A DNA stretch of 29,555 bases from Poteriospumella lacustris (lineage: Eukaryota > Sar > Chrysophyceae > Chromulinales > Dinobryaceae), in contig SMOI01000106.1 in NCBI GenBank assembly GCA_008000375.1, positions 75,122 through 104,676 of the forward strand, given 5' to 3'. Shown piece by piece: positions 19,076 to 29,086 of the stretch; the first letter of the stretch is position 1, and each line of letters begins with the position of its first letter. The position numbers and the translations under genes are program-made. Below the pieces are notes generated by a model, which was given only the letters and a program-made list of their open reading frames with translations, was not told where the DNA came from and did not search any database.

Positions 19076-19379
19076 AACAGTGAAAAGTGCAAAGACCTAA
19101 ACGAAAACACAACAAAATTGAGTTCAAGAACGAATTGCAAAAGCACATCAACAACTTCTGTGAACGGAAAATCAACTTGCACAAAATGTATCATGGTAAT
19201 GTATGCACAAAATCAACTGTATCACTGAATAATGTGAATGAGCCTTTGCATCCTTGAGCGTGTTATAAGCCACCCTACGACTTACAGATACCTCTCCTAG
19301 CCATTTGGTATGCTATTTAGGCGTCACTTTCTTTCAAATGGTTTATCCCCATCATCTTCTTCGATATCTTTCCATCCCA

Positions 19380-19397
19380 GGATATATCGATATATCC
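19380..19397. repeat. 18-bp perfect palindrome in the leader of the giant receptor gene
   Basis: GGATATATCGATATATCC is identical on both strands and is followed by further ATATCC copies at 19403-19420. It lies 118 bases upstream of the chosen ATG, where a core promoter or 5' leader is expected. It could be a symmetric binding site or an AT-rich accident. Confidence 0.8.
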
Positions 19398-19514
19398 AAT
19401 ATCCCATATATCCATATCCGAAAATATACTCTGCAAACAACATCAAGGGCTTTCGTTTTCTCTCTGCTGACTATTTCCATTATTGACGGCGAAAGAAGAC
19501 AGTGGGACTGTGAA

Positions 19515-22500
19515 ATGTTTGTTCCATCGGTCATATTGTGTCTGATAGGAAGTGTTTTCCTTCGAGTATCATCCTTGGAAACGACGTTCTATGTCAACAC
19601 AGGGCAAGATATTTCCTCGGGAAATTGTTCGGATTCCACATCCGTTTGCTCTCTGCGTACCGCCTGGAATGCATGCAACCAGTATTTCGTGGGTGAAAGA
19701 TGCAACATTGAGTTTTCGAATGTTGCCTCTGTTAGCTTTAAGTCCACCGCGGGGTCCTTGCAATTGGCGCCAAATGCTGACGTGCTCGTCAATGGCCCAG
19801 GGGTGGCTGTTTCTTGTACCGATTGCTTCGCTTCAAGCACTTCAGTCACCAGCGTTATTCCGGGGTTTCCCGTGGACACGGGCGTTCTATCGGATACCAA
19901 TTCGGCAACTCAAAATAGCAGATATGTATTTTTCGAAGTTTGTCCTGGAGACTCGTTGGTGTTTAGTTCCTGCGAAGCTTTCACTGGAGACACGTACCTT
20001 ATTCTCTATGATGAGAATTTTATGGCAGTGGCAACGAGTGATGATTATTGTGGCCGTGGCTCGTACATATCGTACGCAGTGGGAGGCTCCGCTTGCGTGC
20101 AGTACGCACTGGCGGCTGGATGCTATTCTAGCACGGAATGCTCTGCAACAATTACCGGGGAAAAAACGTCTATATCGGAGGGAGGAAATGCATTTATTAA
20201 GTACACACCGAGTGTTGTTTTGCCGAATCAAGCACCGTCGCTGACCATCCGTGGTTTGTTCGTTGCTCAAATGAGTGGGGTGATACAAGCGTCGTCTTCG
20301 TTGCACTTAACCGTAGAATCGTGCAGCGTATTCAACTCGTCCGCCAAGAAGGCAGCCCCGTTGAACTTGCAGAAATTGTTGGCGAGTAGCACCGTCAATA
20401 TCACGGGCAGCACTTTCGTCAGCACGAACGGCTTGAACGGAGGAGCGATCGGAATTACCAACTCCACTTCCAACGTTTCTATTTCCAACTGTGTCTTTAG
20501 CGGTTCGTATGCTTCGTCGGGAGGAGGAATCTTTCTGTCGTATGCCTCCAATGTGCGGCTCGAGGGAAACACCTTCAGGGAGACGTCGGCCACCGACGGT
20601 GGGGCGATTTTCATTGATCATTCCCAGCAGATTGGCATTCGCAACTGTTTGTTTGAATCCGTCTCCGCCGCAAATGGAGGAGGTATCAAAATCAACACTT
20701 TCAGCGCGAGCATCAACATCGAGGCGTCGGTGTTTCGCGGCGGTGAGTCGTCGGTGTCGGGTGGTGCGATCATGATCGTTTCTGGGAACAGTCAGATCGC
20801 CATGAACAATGTGAAGATCTACAACTCTTCCGCACGGACTTCTGGTGGCGGTATATTCATCGGAAGTGCCAATAACGATTTGCAATTGGTGATAGTGACG
20901 GTCAACCAGTCCGTGTCGAACGGTGCAGGCGGAGCGCTGTATATTGACGAGAAGAACACGGAGATTTATCTGGCCTTGTGTGTGTTCGATGGGAATCGCG
21001 CAAATGATGGTGGTGGAGCGATCTTTGTCAACGAAGAAAATGCCAACATCTACGTGATTGGGTCGTTGTTGTCCAATAACGTCGCGAACACGCGTGGTGG
21101 GGGTATGATGGCCTACGAAAACAATTACCGCATTGTCTCGACCGACTTTCAAAGCTTCATCCAGTCCGGACAAACTCGATTGGAACCCTACGGAGGCTCG
21201 ACAACCCTGACCAATGCCTTCTCGATTCCCGCGGAAACGTTAGCGGTCATCATCAGTTTCGATCGAGAGTCCAGTATCGATCAAGTGGGCTACACCGGAC
21301 AGGCCGTCGTGTCCATCTCTCTGAAATGTCCGGAGCACGAGAAGTCACTGTTAAACACACGCTTGGATTCCTTTCCGGGAGTGCACTATCCATCGTTGTA
21401 TGTGCCAATCGATCCAACCGCACAGGGCAGTTGTCAGATCATCACGTCCTACGCGATGCCGGCGACTAACCCGGCCGACTACAAACCGAATGGCATCCTG
21501 GTATACATCGATGTAGCGTTGAACAGCTTGACAACGACCATTGCCTACCCTACCGTCTTTCTGAACAATGTCGCGGCGCTTGGATCTGGCGGCGGGTTTC
21601 TCTCCTACTACTCGAACTCCTTCATCTCGCTGATCAACACACAATTCATTGGCAACCATGCGGTTGGCCCCTCAAGCTACGGTGGAGGTGCCTATTTCTG
21701 GCTCGTGAACAATGGATTCTCCCTCATTGGCTCGAATTTCACGTTCAACAATGCTTCACTGAATGGTGGTGCGTTGGCGCTGATGTCTGCGAATGCCGGT
21801 GGCGCGATTCGCAAGTGCAACTTCATCTCGAACAACGCGCTGTTGACTTCGAGTGTGGGTGGGTCGATTTTCGCCAGCAATTCGAACGGACAAGGAAGCT
21901 TCTCCACCCAAAACCCCATCGTGATGGAGGACACCGTGGTGAGCAAGTCCTCCGCAGCGTTTGGCGGTGGAATTGGCTTGGAATCACGCAACGTCTTCAC
22001 GCTCACCAACGTTCAGATCGATGGTAACGTTGCGACGGACTCCGGTGGCGGAATCTACAGCCAGTTGAGCAATCTCATCACCATCGCCAATTCGTTCATC
22101 AATGCGAATGAGGCGGCATCGATCGGTGGGGGAATGTATCTGGAAGACCAGAACAACGTCACCATCACCGCCTCCACCTTTACCGACAACGTCGCGAACT
22201 CGTTAGGTGGTGGTCTGGCCATCAGTGGTGGCTCGAGCGTGGCGTTTTCGAACGTGAATCAATTCGAAAGCAATTCTGCTGCGTTTGGGGGTGGCGCCAT
22301 CTATGTCTCGTCGGCGGCGGTGTGGACAATGTCCGCGGCAGCGTTAGTCGTCGAAGATAACGAGGCTCCGTATGGGTCGGCGATCTATTTGGTCGACATC
22401 GATGCCGCGTCGGGTCCGATTGTCAATTGCACGTTGAGCAACAACGTTGCGTTATTCGGCGGGACGATTTACTGGGTCTATTACCCCGAGGCGACGATGC

Positions 22501-25445
22501 CCACGATCAGCAGCGCTTCGGTCCGATACACGTCGAACTACGTGGGCTACGGCGAAGTCGCTACGCAGGTCGTATCGTTGATATCGTCCAGTTCATACAG
22601 CGTAGAGGCTTATGGCACGGCGTTGAATCCCCCCATTTCCATTTATGCGGCGGATTTCTACGGCCAACGCGTGATCTACGACACGACGGTACTGTATACG
22701 ATCAAGTCCCTGCCCTCCGCCGACGGCCTGAATTGCTCGTCCCTGCAGCCATCGCTGACCGCCGCCAACGGCACCTCCTTCTTCGTTATGAATGGGGTGG
22801 TGCAGTTCAACGGTGTCAGCGTCTATTGCTACCCCCAGGGAGCGATGAAAGTCAGCATTGCCACCGAAGCCAATACCCCTGTCATTCCCAGCTCTGTGTT
22901 GCCCTATCTGTCCAAGGCGATGCCGACCACTGACATGGTATTGACGTTTCGAGCGTGTATCGTAGGGGAGCGGCTGGTCAGCGGACAGTGTCTCGCCTGT
23001 CCGAGTGGATCGTATACGTTTCAAGCAGGAACCGAGCAGTGTACCAGCTGCATCGCCACGAGTGGGTTGGACAACTGCTTTGCGGATGATGTCTACGTGT
23101 CTCCGGGGTTCTGGCGCCGTACGAACTACACCGAAACCGTTCTCGAGTGTCCGTTGGGCGAACAAAGCTGTGTAGGAGGCTGGAAAACGGGTGACGCGAT
23201 GTGTGGCGCAGGCTACACGGGGCCTTTGTGCTCCGTCTGCGCTAGCGGCTATTACTCGTCCAATGGCGGATGCGTCGCCTGTAGTTCCTCCGGCCAGGTG
23301 AGTACGTTGGTCGTGGTAGTGGTCGTCCTCGTTCTGGCCCTGGCGCTACTCTTCTATTGCTATCGCATCTACCAGTTTGTCAACAAGACCGTCGAACGGA
23401 CGACGAAGGCGCTCAAACGTGTGACGGAACTGCAAGTGCAATTGGCGATGAATGAGGTGGATATCTCCACGATCCAACCCGAAGACTTGGATATTAGCCT
23501 CTCGTCCACGGAATTTCTGTGTTTGTGGGTGCGTAAGAAAGTCCAAACGATCATGGTGAAGGTGAAGATTCTGACGGCGACCTTGCAGGTGATCACCACC
23601 TGTGCCGTCGTCTTCTCCGTGACCTTTCCGCCCGCCTTCAGTCGCTTTACGGATTCGTTTCAATTCATCAATTTGAATGTGTATTCCGTCTTGCCATTGG
23701 GATGTGGCAAAGGAACGTTTGATTTCATGTCGACGTTGTTGTGGTCGACGTTGGGACCCATCGTGGTCATGGGCTTGGTGAGTCTCGGATTGGCGGTTTT
23801 GTACCGACGCAAAGAACGTGGAGAGCTTCCGCTGGATGTGTGGCGTACGTGGCGATCACGAGGCATCTCCGTGTACTTTTATCTGTCGTATTTGGTGCTG
23901 CCCTCGGTCTCCGTCACCATCTTTCAGACGTTTATCTGTCAAAACGTCGATCCGAACGGGGAAGATGCCAACGAAAACGATTGGTTCTTAACCGCCGACA
24001 TGAGCATTTCGTGTTCGTCGCCGTACTACAAGAGCTGGCGTGCCTATGCCATCTTCATGATCTTCGTGTATCCGATTGGGATTCCTCTGTCGTATCTCGT
24101 GATGCTGTACAAACGACGCAAAGAAATCTCGACACGCGACCTGGCCACCCTCCCGGATGATTCCGAGTTCATCGGTATCACCGGTGCGATACAGGTCTAC
24201 GCGGAGATGATCCTCGAATATGTGACAGGAATCGAATCCCAGGCCACGAAGAAACAGAAGAAGGAACAAGCGGCGGAAGACGAAGAGAAACAGAAGCAAC
24301 AAGACGCTCGAGGACGCAGTGACAGCCTGTCCACCACTGGAGAGAACGGCGGTGGGGGTGGGACGGTCAGTCGCCCCATGAGCGATCGCTTGCGTTCATG
24401 GTCACGAGCGGACTCGACCCGTTCGCGTGCGGATTCGATGGCGTCGTTGTCGAGTGGTGTCTCCTCTCGTGTCTCTATCAACGTGAGTCGTCGCAACGGA
24501 TCGAAGACGCGTCGTGTCCCGATCACAGCGGAGTCGTTGGGTCTGGAAGTGGAGACCTCCCGTGAGCTATCGAGCAAAGCCACGGCGTTGGCGTTTCTAT
24601 GGGCGGCGTACGAGCCACAGTACTGGTACTGGGATGTGGTGGAAGCTACGCGTCGCATTATCCTCACGGCCGTGCTCTCCGTCATTGCACCCGGCACGTC
24701 GTCGCAGAACGTGCTCGCTCTGTTGATGTCGTTGTTGTTCATCAAGTTGTATGGCCTGTACAAGCCGTACGTGAGTGACGATGATGATACCCTGGCGGAG
24801 CTGGGTCAGTTTCAGATCTTCTTCACGTATTTGGCGGCGATGACCCAGCAGAACAACCTGTTGCCACCGGTCTACGACAACCTCGTCGGTGGCCTGTTGA
24901 TCTTGATCAACATCCTGCTGCCGTGTGTCGCGCTTCATTTCGAAGTGAGTAGCTATTACGAAGAGAAGCACAAACAGGAAGCGACCACGGGCGAGTTCTC
25001 CGACGACGCGGCTCGTCCAAAATCCCCACCGGACGATGGCGGTGAGTCGTCGGCGTACAGCTGGCGGGAGACGCTCGAGGACATGTGGAAGCTGCTGGTG
25101 ACAGATTTCTTGTTTGGCGGGGCATTCGACGACAGTCCGTCCTCCCCGATGGGCGGCGAGGACACAGAGGCTGGTGGCAAGGGCCGTGGCGGCGGTGGGG
25201 AGACGGTCGTGAACCAGCTGCATCGTGCGGCAGCCGATGCATCGGTCAGGGACAGTACCGTGTCGGGTGTGGAGTTGAAAGCCATGGTTGCTGCTGCACC
25301 GTCGGGGACGGCGTGTCGCACGATGTCGGCGTCGCAGGACGACGAGGCAGTGGTGGTGGTCGTCACGCCTAGCCTGGCCGTGAGCCACGACGACATCGAT
25401 CGCAGCGGTGACGACCGAGACGACGACGTGGCCAACCGCGTGTGA
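19515..25445 (+). CDS. Giant secreted-type beta-helix (Pmp-like repeat), Cys-rich, multi-TM receptor-like protein
   Basis: A 1976-residue intronless gene. The ATG at 19515 was chosen because it gives a clean signal peptide (MFVPSVILCLIGSVFLRVSS). After an N-terminal region comes an inserted PPC-like beta domain (~135-225: VFFEVCPGDSLVF ... GDTYLILYDENF). Some 18 parallel beta-helix coils follow, each marked by GGG/GGA plus a hydrophobic strand (GGGIFLSY, GGAIFIDH, GGGIYSQL, GGGMYLED), like chlamydial polymorphic membrane protein repeats but eukaryotic. They are interrupted at ~555-690 by a non-repeat domain. A Cys-rich GCC2/GCC3- or EGF-like stalk occupies ~1147-1260. The C-terminal part has about nine TM helices from 1263 to ~1810, split by a ~170-residue Ser/Arg-rich loop (RSWSRADSTRSRADSMASL), then a ~165-residue polar cytosolic tail. 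Related architectures are known in stramenopiles and are called Pmp-like. An adhesion or sensing role at the cell surface is likely; the ligand is unknown. Confidence 0.88.
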   Translation: MFVPSVILCLIGSVFLRVSSLETTFYVNTGQDISSGNCSDSTSVCSLRTAWNACNQYFVGERCNIEFSNVASVSFKSTAGSLQLAPNADVLVNGPGVAVSCTDCFASSTSVTSVIPGFPVDTGVLSDTNSATQNSRYVFFEVCPGDSLVFSSCEAFTGDTYLILYDENFMAVATSDDYCGRGSYISYAVGGSACVQYALAAGCYSSTECSATITGEKTSISEGGNAFIKYTPSVVLPNQAPSLTIRGLFVAQMSGVIQASSSLHLTVESCSVFNSSAKKAAPLNLQKLLASSTVNITGSTFVSTNGLNGGAIGITNSTSNVSISNCVFSGSYASSGGGIFLSYASNVRLEGNTFRETSATDGGAIFIDHSQQIGIRNCLFESVSAANGGGIKINTFSASINIEASVFRGGESSVSGGAIMIVSGNSQIAMNNVKIYNSSARTSGGGIFIGSANNDLQLVIVTVNQSVSNGAGGALYIDEKNTEIYLALCVFDGNRANDGGGAIFVNEENANIYVIGSLLSNNVANTRGGGMMAYENNYRIVSTDFQSFIQSGQTRLEPYGGSTTLTNAFSIPAETLAVIISFDRESSIDQVGYTGQAVVSISLKCPEHEKSLLNTRLDSFPGVHYPSLYVPIDPTAQGSCQIITSYAMPATNPADYKPNGILVYIDVALNSLTTTIAYPTVFLNNVAALGSGGGFLSYYSNSFISLINTQFIGNHAVGPSSYGGGAYFWLVNNGFSLIGSNFTFNNASLNGGALALMSANAGGAIRKCNFISNNALLTSSVGGSIFASNSNGQGSFSTQNPIVMEDTVVSKSSAAFGGGIGLESRNVFTLTNVQIDGNVATDSGGGIYSQLSNLITIANSFINANEAASIGGGMYLEDQNNVTITASTFTDNVANSLGGGLAISGGSSVAFSNVNQFESNSAAFGGGAIYVSSAAVWTMSAAALVVEDNEAPYGSAIYLVDIDAASGPIVNCTLSNNVALFGGTIYWVYYPEATMPTISSASVRYTSNYVGYGEVATQVVSLISSSSYSVEAYGTALNPPISIYAADFYGQRVIYDTTVLYTIKSLPSADGLNCSSLQPSLTAANGTSFFVMNGVVQFNGVSVYCYPQGAMKVSIATEANTPVIPSSVLPYLSKAMPTTDMVLTFRACIVGERLVSGQCLACPSGSYTFQAGTEQCTSCIATSGLDNCFADDVYVSPGFWRRTNYTETVLECPLGEQSCVGGWKTGDAMCGAGYTGPLCSVCASGYYSSNGGCVACSSSGQVSTLVVVVVVLVLALALLFYCYRIYQFVNKTVERTTKALKRVTELQVQLAMNEVDISTIQPEDLDISLSSTEFLCLWVRKKVQTIMVKVKILTATLQVITTCAVVFSVTFPPAFSRFTDSFQFINLNVYSVLPLGCGKGTFDFMSTLLWSTLGPIVVMGLVSLGLAVLYRRKERGELPLDVWRTWRSRGISVYFYLSYLVLPSVSVTIFQTFICQNVDPNGEDANENDWFLTADMSISCSSPYYKSWRAYAIFMIFVYPIGIPLSYLVMLYKRRKEISTRDLATLPDDSEFIGITGAIQVYAEMILEYVTGIESQATKKQKKEQAAEDEEKQKQQDARGRSDSLSTTGENGGGGGTVSRPMSDRLRSWSRADSTRSRADSMASLSSGVSSRVSINVSRRNGSKTRRVPITAESLGLEVETSRELSSKATALAFLWAAYEPQYWYWDVVEATRRIILTAVLSVIAPGTSSQNVLALLMSLLFIKLYGLYKPYVSDDDDTLAELGQFQIFFTYLAAMTQQNNLLPPVYDNLVGGLLILINILLPCVALHFEVSSYYEEKHKQEATTGEFSDDAARPKSPPDDGGESSAYSWRETLEDMWKLLVTDFLFGGAFDDSPSSPMGGEDTEAGGKGRGGGGETVVNQLHRAAADASVRDSTVSGVELKAMVAAAPSGTACRTMSASQDDEAVVVVVTPSLAVSHDDIDRSGDDRDDDVANRV

Positions 25446-25609
25446 GTCCCTGCGACAAATGGCCACGGAGGCGGTGCTCTGCCCGCTGCCCGTGTTCGTG
25501 TTCACAAGATATCGCTGTGCAAGCGCCTGTGCCGTCTCTCCCCCGTCGAATCTACCTGCCTCCCATTCTCTGGTTTTCTTATCTGCGTGAGGTGCTTCGC
25601 TGCCCACGT

Positions 25610-26260
25610 ACTCTTATCGCTGTCGTTATCGCTGTTGTTTGGTTTGTAGTTTTGATCGCGTTTTATTTGTTCATCCTTTGTATCCACATCCCACGCCACT
25701 GACCTGGATCAGCCAGCTCTGAATATCTCTCTCTCCATCTCTCTATCTCTCTCTCTCTCTGTGTCTCTGTCTCTTTCTTTCCACATTCGACATTCCCCTT
25801 CGTTTAGTAGCATTTTGTTGGGAATGGCACCACGTGTCGGTCCATTGCCGTCTGTCGGCGGGGGGCCGAGACACTGGTACGCTGTCCTGTCCATATTGCT
25901 GTAGTTTGGTCTGTAGTTTTTGATCCCGAGCCACGTATATGTAGGTGAATGACCTTCGTTCATCGCAGTTGCGTTGGTACAAACTCTTATCGCTGTCGTT
26001 ATCACTGTTGTTTGGTTTGTAGTTTTGATCGCATTTGGTTTTGTTCGTCCTTTGTATCCGCATCCCACGCCACTGACGTGTTTTTGTTTTCCGTACAGCT
26101 CTCTCCCCTTTCCCTTATTCCACATTGGACATTCCCTTCCCTTTCGTTTAGTAAGCCTCGTCGCCTTCCACGGCATTTTGTTAGGAATGGAAACCACGTG
26201 TCGGTCAATCGCCGTCTGTCGGCGGTGGTCGAGACACTGGTACGCTGTTCTTCTGTCTCT
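25610..26260. repeat. Two degenerate copies of a composite ~375-nt repeat
   Basis: Block 1, beginning ACTCTTATCGCTGTCG and ending CCCACGCCACTGAC, occurs at 25610-25703 and 25983-26077 with about 90% identity by eye. Block 2, containing CATTTTGTT, CCACGTGTCGGTC, GCCGTCTGTCGGCGG and GAGACACTGGTACGCTGT, occurs at 25781-25892 and again at 26120-26255, the second copy carrying a small insertion. The blocks keep their order, so the unit is a tandem duplication. A weaker third copy of block 2 (GTCGAGGCACTG) appears near 26375, and a partial block-1 core (TTTGGTCTGTAGTTTT) near 25905. Confidence 0.85.
25724..25780. repeat. CT-rich microsatellite
   Basis: A run of CTCT/ATCTCT/GTCTCT units with the longest pure (CT) stretch at about 25747-25760. 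It lies between the two blocks of the first copy of the composite repeat and has no counterpart of equal length in the second copy, where only CTCTCCCC remains near 26100. Confidence 0.85.
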
Positions 26261-27055
26261 AGGGTACGTCGTATCCGCCTTAGTATGCTTGCCCCCCTCG
26301 GCGTCTCGTTAGTAAGGGTACCGCGTGTCTTTTCCCACCTCCCCCCACACCGCTGGTGTTGGCGGCGGCGGCGGAGGTCGAGGCACTGCGGAACCGTGTC
26401 GTTTTTCGTTCTGACGGTGGTGGTGATGGTGGTGGTGGTGGCGGACATGCAAACATGCCCATCGCCCCACGCTGTAGAACGCAAGGGTTTTTGTTGCATC
26501 GAATGCTTTTCCCTTGTAAAACCACCTACAAATCTATGTCCTGATAACCTCATTCCGTTTCACTACTGGTACATCACAACAGCAGACACTGGTACTCACA
26601 CATCGCGACATAGGACACAGGAGGCGGTCAGATCAAAGTCCACTCACACTACGCCTCAAAACCGATTCAATTAGGATGCTTGGGCAAGCTATGTGCTGAG
26701 CTAGTGGTGAGTGACATCACATGCGATAGCAAATGACCTTTTCAATGCAGAAAAGAATAAGAAATATCCCCAGATTATCGCTTATCATGGTCGTCGAATG
26801 TGGCGAACATACATTGGCTACTGAAGACATCATTGGGGGCAGGGTTTCCAACGATCTACTTCTCAGTGACATTGAATGAACTTCGAGAAAACAACGAGAA
26901 AGTGGTGGTGTATCGATGAGTCGAGCGCTGAAAGAAACTAACGGACACCACGAACAGCCATCACACTCATACTGCAGTTTAATACTGACTTATCCACGTT
27001 ACACAAAGGTGGTAGACCGCAAATGAAAACCAAAACCGGACACTGGTTCACAAGA

Positions 27056-29086
27056 CTACGAACTAAACATCAACGAACGTGCATACACCACCCCCAACCC
27101 CAGTACAAAGACAAGAAATCGCCAGAACTCTCGAGATCGTACTTGCCGGGGTTCTTCAGGATACAACCCACACCACCAATCGAAACGCAGACACAAATGA
27201 CGCCAACTTCCCCGTCGCAGGGGCACCAAGACATGGCCATAGTCTGCCCCGCCAATGCGATACAACACGGTACCAACCAGTCCACACCTCAGTCGATCCC
27301 AGCCCTGTACCTCCCTCAAGTAACTGTGACGCTCCGAAAAGATACTGACCATTTCCATGGCCACGTCCAAGACAAACGTCACGATCACCGACGATACGAA
27401 CGACACGAGCACCGGTACCAGCAGGGCATAGGGCGAGCCGGTCGTGCACACCGACACCGAACCACCACCGAGCAGAGAATGCTGCCGTCCCAACTGCCGC
27501 CAAATACCCCACGCTACATGAAACAGCGTCAGGAACACTATAACTTCCATGCCATTCGGCCAGCTACGATAACAGTGGTGGGGATACAGATCCAGCAACA
27601 AGGAATCCCCCGTGGCCCAGCCACGAAAACGATTGATATGAACGTATCCCTCATTCCACCAGGGGTGACGACATTGCGCCGCCGGTAGATTCTTCAGCGG
27701 CAACTTCAGCTCGGCACAGGTGCGTAGGCACAGGTCAATGTCCTCGCCACCGCCCGTCCGTGGGAAGACTTCGTTGAAGCGCAAGGCCGTACGTTTCAAC
27801 ACCAATTGGGCCGTGATACCCCACGGTGCCAGGGGCCTCCCGGAATTGATGTGATCCGCCCAAAAGTGCAACAAATGCACCAACAGCACGCCCTTGGCGT
27901 AGGTGGTCATCTGTCGTGGATTCCAGGGGTCCATGTACGTGGCACCCACGTACCCGGCGTATTGATCGCCGCTGCGGCGGATCTCCTCGGCAATCACCGA
28001 CAATAGATTGGCTTCCGGAATGACGTCATCGTCCAAAAAGAGAATCCATTCGGCGGCCGACTCGTCCAACCCCCGCGAACGTGTATACGATGCACCACGA
28101 TTGACTGGATTCACCCGAATGCGCACCTTCTCTCGGTATTCCGACTCCCATTCTGCTTGCAATGCCCTTGAAGAGTCACTCGGATCATCAAGAATGATAA
28201 TTACCGTCGTCGATACGTTCGCTGGTACTGGTAACTCAATGATTCGCTTGAGATACTCCCGCTGGACACGAAACGATGGCACGATGATGTCCAAGCGTAA
28301 GCATGGTCGCAGGGTGACGTGGTACTTCTCTTGACAAACGCTACGAATCGTCGCTACACCGTCGGATAGCAATTGATCTTGCCAGCGAATGTGGTGTCGG
28401 GTATATCGTGGCTCGCTGGCCGTCCCACCGATGTTATTCCGCAAGCGTAAGTCGCCTTGGAACAAACTGGCTCGGAAATAACGGTACATTTCGAACAGAT
28501 ACGGATCGGCATCTTGGTTGATGAACTCCGCTGGACACCATTCGCGATTGAAAATATCCATATGAACACGGGTGACAATTGGAAACGTGGGGAACCCCAT
28601 CGACGATTCATCACAGAACGTGACGCAACCAAAGCCAAACGGTAATCCGGGAACCGTTGCCGCGATGGATTCAAATGCCCGTTTGATTTCGGACAGCAAA
28701 CGAGCTGGTGGTGAGGTTTCGATTTCAACATCGTCCCCCAGAAGAAGGAAATAGAAGCATCCGTCGTCGTAAGCGCGCCTGGCTAAGGTGCGGGTGATGG
28801 CACAAATCGCTGGAGGAGTCGTCGCTGGGAAAACCTCGATATGATAGTGCATTTCTTCCGGAAAGCAGCGCTCAAGATCGGCGCGACCTGCCCCTGACGA
28901 ATAGTACTCGTCGTTGTCGTCTATACCCAGGTAGAGTCGACAGGAAGGAGTCGCTAGAGATCGAAAGAGTCTCTGCAGCGCATTCAGCTGTTGATCGACA
29001 TCCATGCCACGGGAGGTGATAGGAAGTAGAACAGCCAGAAGCTGTTCATTCGCAGTGAGTGTAGGTTGAGCACGAGAAAGTGGCAT
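27056..29086 (-). CDS. Tandem glycosyltransferase (two GT-A-like domains) with C-terminal membrane segments
   Basis: A single-exon, 676-residue protein. The second domain (~263-500) is a clear family-2-type GT-A fold: LDIIVPSFRV (265-274), IIILDDPS (297-304), NRGASYTRSRGL (329-340), the DXD-like LFLDDDVI (349-356, DDD 352-354), and FPRTGGGEDIDLCLR (441-455), where E448-D449 would be the ED acid/base pair. The N-terminal ~250 residues look like a diverged or related GT-A domain, with LYLGIDDND (51-59) and LLLGDDVEI (114-122) at corresponding places and a QDADPYLFEMYR segment at 191-202. Hydrophobic segments at ~513-532, ~552-584 and ~654-672 would anchor it in a membrane. The ATG at 29086 (MPLSRAQPTL) is the natural start. 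It would transfer sugars from nucleotide-sugar donors, probably at the ER/Golgi or cell surface; donor and acceptor cannot be told. Confidence 0.85.
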   Translation of the reverse strand: MPLSRAQPTLTANEQLLAVLLPITSRGMDVDQQLNALQRLFRSLATPSCRLYLGIDDNDEYYSSGAGRADLERCFPEEMHYHIEVFPATTPPAICAITRTLARRAYDDGCFYFLLLGDDVEIETSPPARLLSEIKRAFESIAATVPGLPFGFGCVTFCDESSMGFPTFPIVTRVHMDIFNREWCPAEFINQDADPYLFEMYRYFRASLFQGDLRLRNNIGGTASEPRYTRHHIRWQDQLLSDGVATIRSVCQEKYHVTLRPCLRLDIIVPSFRVQREYLKRIIELPVPANVSTTVIIILDDPSDSSRALQAEWESEYREKVRIRVNPVNRGASYTRSRGLDESAAEWILFLDDDVIPEANLLSVIAEEIRRSGDQYAGYVGATYMDPWNPRQMTTYAKGVLLVHLLHFWADHINSGRPLAPWGITAQLVLKRTALRFNEVFPRTGGGEDIDLCLRTCAELKLPLKNLPAAQCRHPWWNEGYVHINRFRGWATGDSLLLDLYPHHCYRSWPNGMEVIVFLTLFHVAWGIWRQLGRQHSLLGGGSVSVCTTGSPYALLVPVLVSFVSSVIVTFVLDVAMEMVSIFSERHSYLREVQGWDRLRCGLVGTVLYRIGGADYGHVLVPLRRGSWRHLCLRFDWWCGLYPEEPRQVRSREFWRFLVFVLGLGVVYARSLMFSS

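Larger units (their letters stand above)
18677..19514. other. Intergenic region upstream of the giant receptor gene
   Basis: No gene was identified in these 840 bases. Contents include an 8-nt tandem repeat at 19044-19075 and an AT-rich palindrome at 19380-19397. The frame of the following gene is open from 19305 with an ATG at 19338, but its upstream extension does not resemble a signal peptide and is treated as leader. Confidence 0.5.
25446..27055. other. Intergenic region with degenerate ~375-nt tandem repeats
   Basis: These 1.6 kb lie between the convergent 3' ends of the giant receptor gene (+) and the glycosyltransferase gene (-). About half is made of repeats (separate entries). ORFs such as 25949-26674 (+) and 26002-26553 (-) run through the repeats and have no domain-like composition. 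From 26680 to 27055 no structure was noticed. Confidence 0.55.

Noticed and set aside
19305-19514. Upstream start for the giant receptor
   Set aside because: The open extension, including the ATG at 19338, would bury a clean signal peptide that starts at 19515.
20307-21173. 288-codon minus-strand ORF
   Set aside because: It is antisense to the beta-helix repeats; its periodicity comes from the GGG repeats on the plus strand.
24597-25607. 336-codon minus-strand ORF
   Set aside because: It is antisense to the TM core and tail of the giant receptor in GC-rich sequence, with Arg/His-rich composition typical of antisense reading.
27023-27688. 221-codon plus-strand ORF
   Set aside because: It is antisense to the glycosyltransferase C-terminus and has Thr/Pro/His/Gln-rich composition without a domain.
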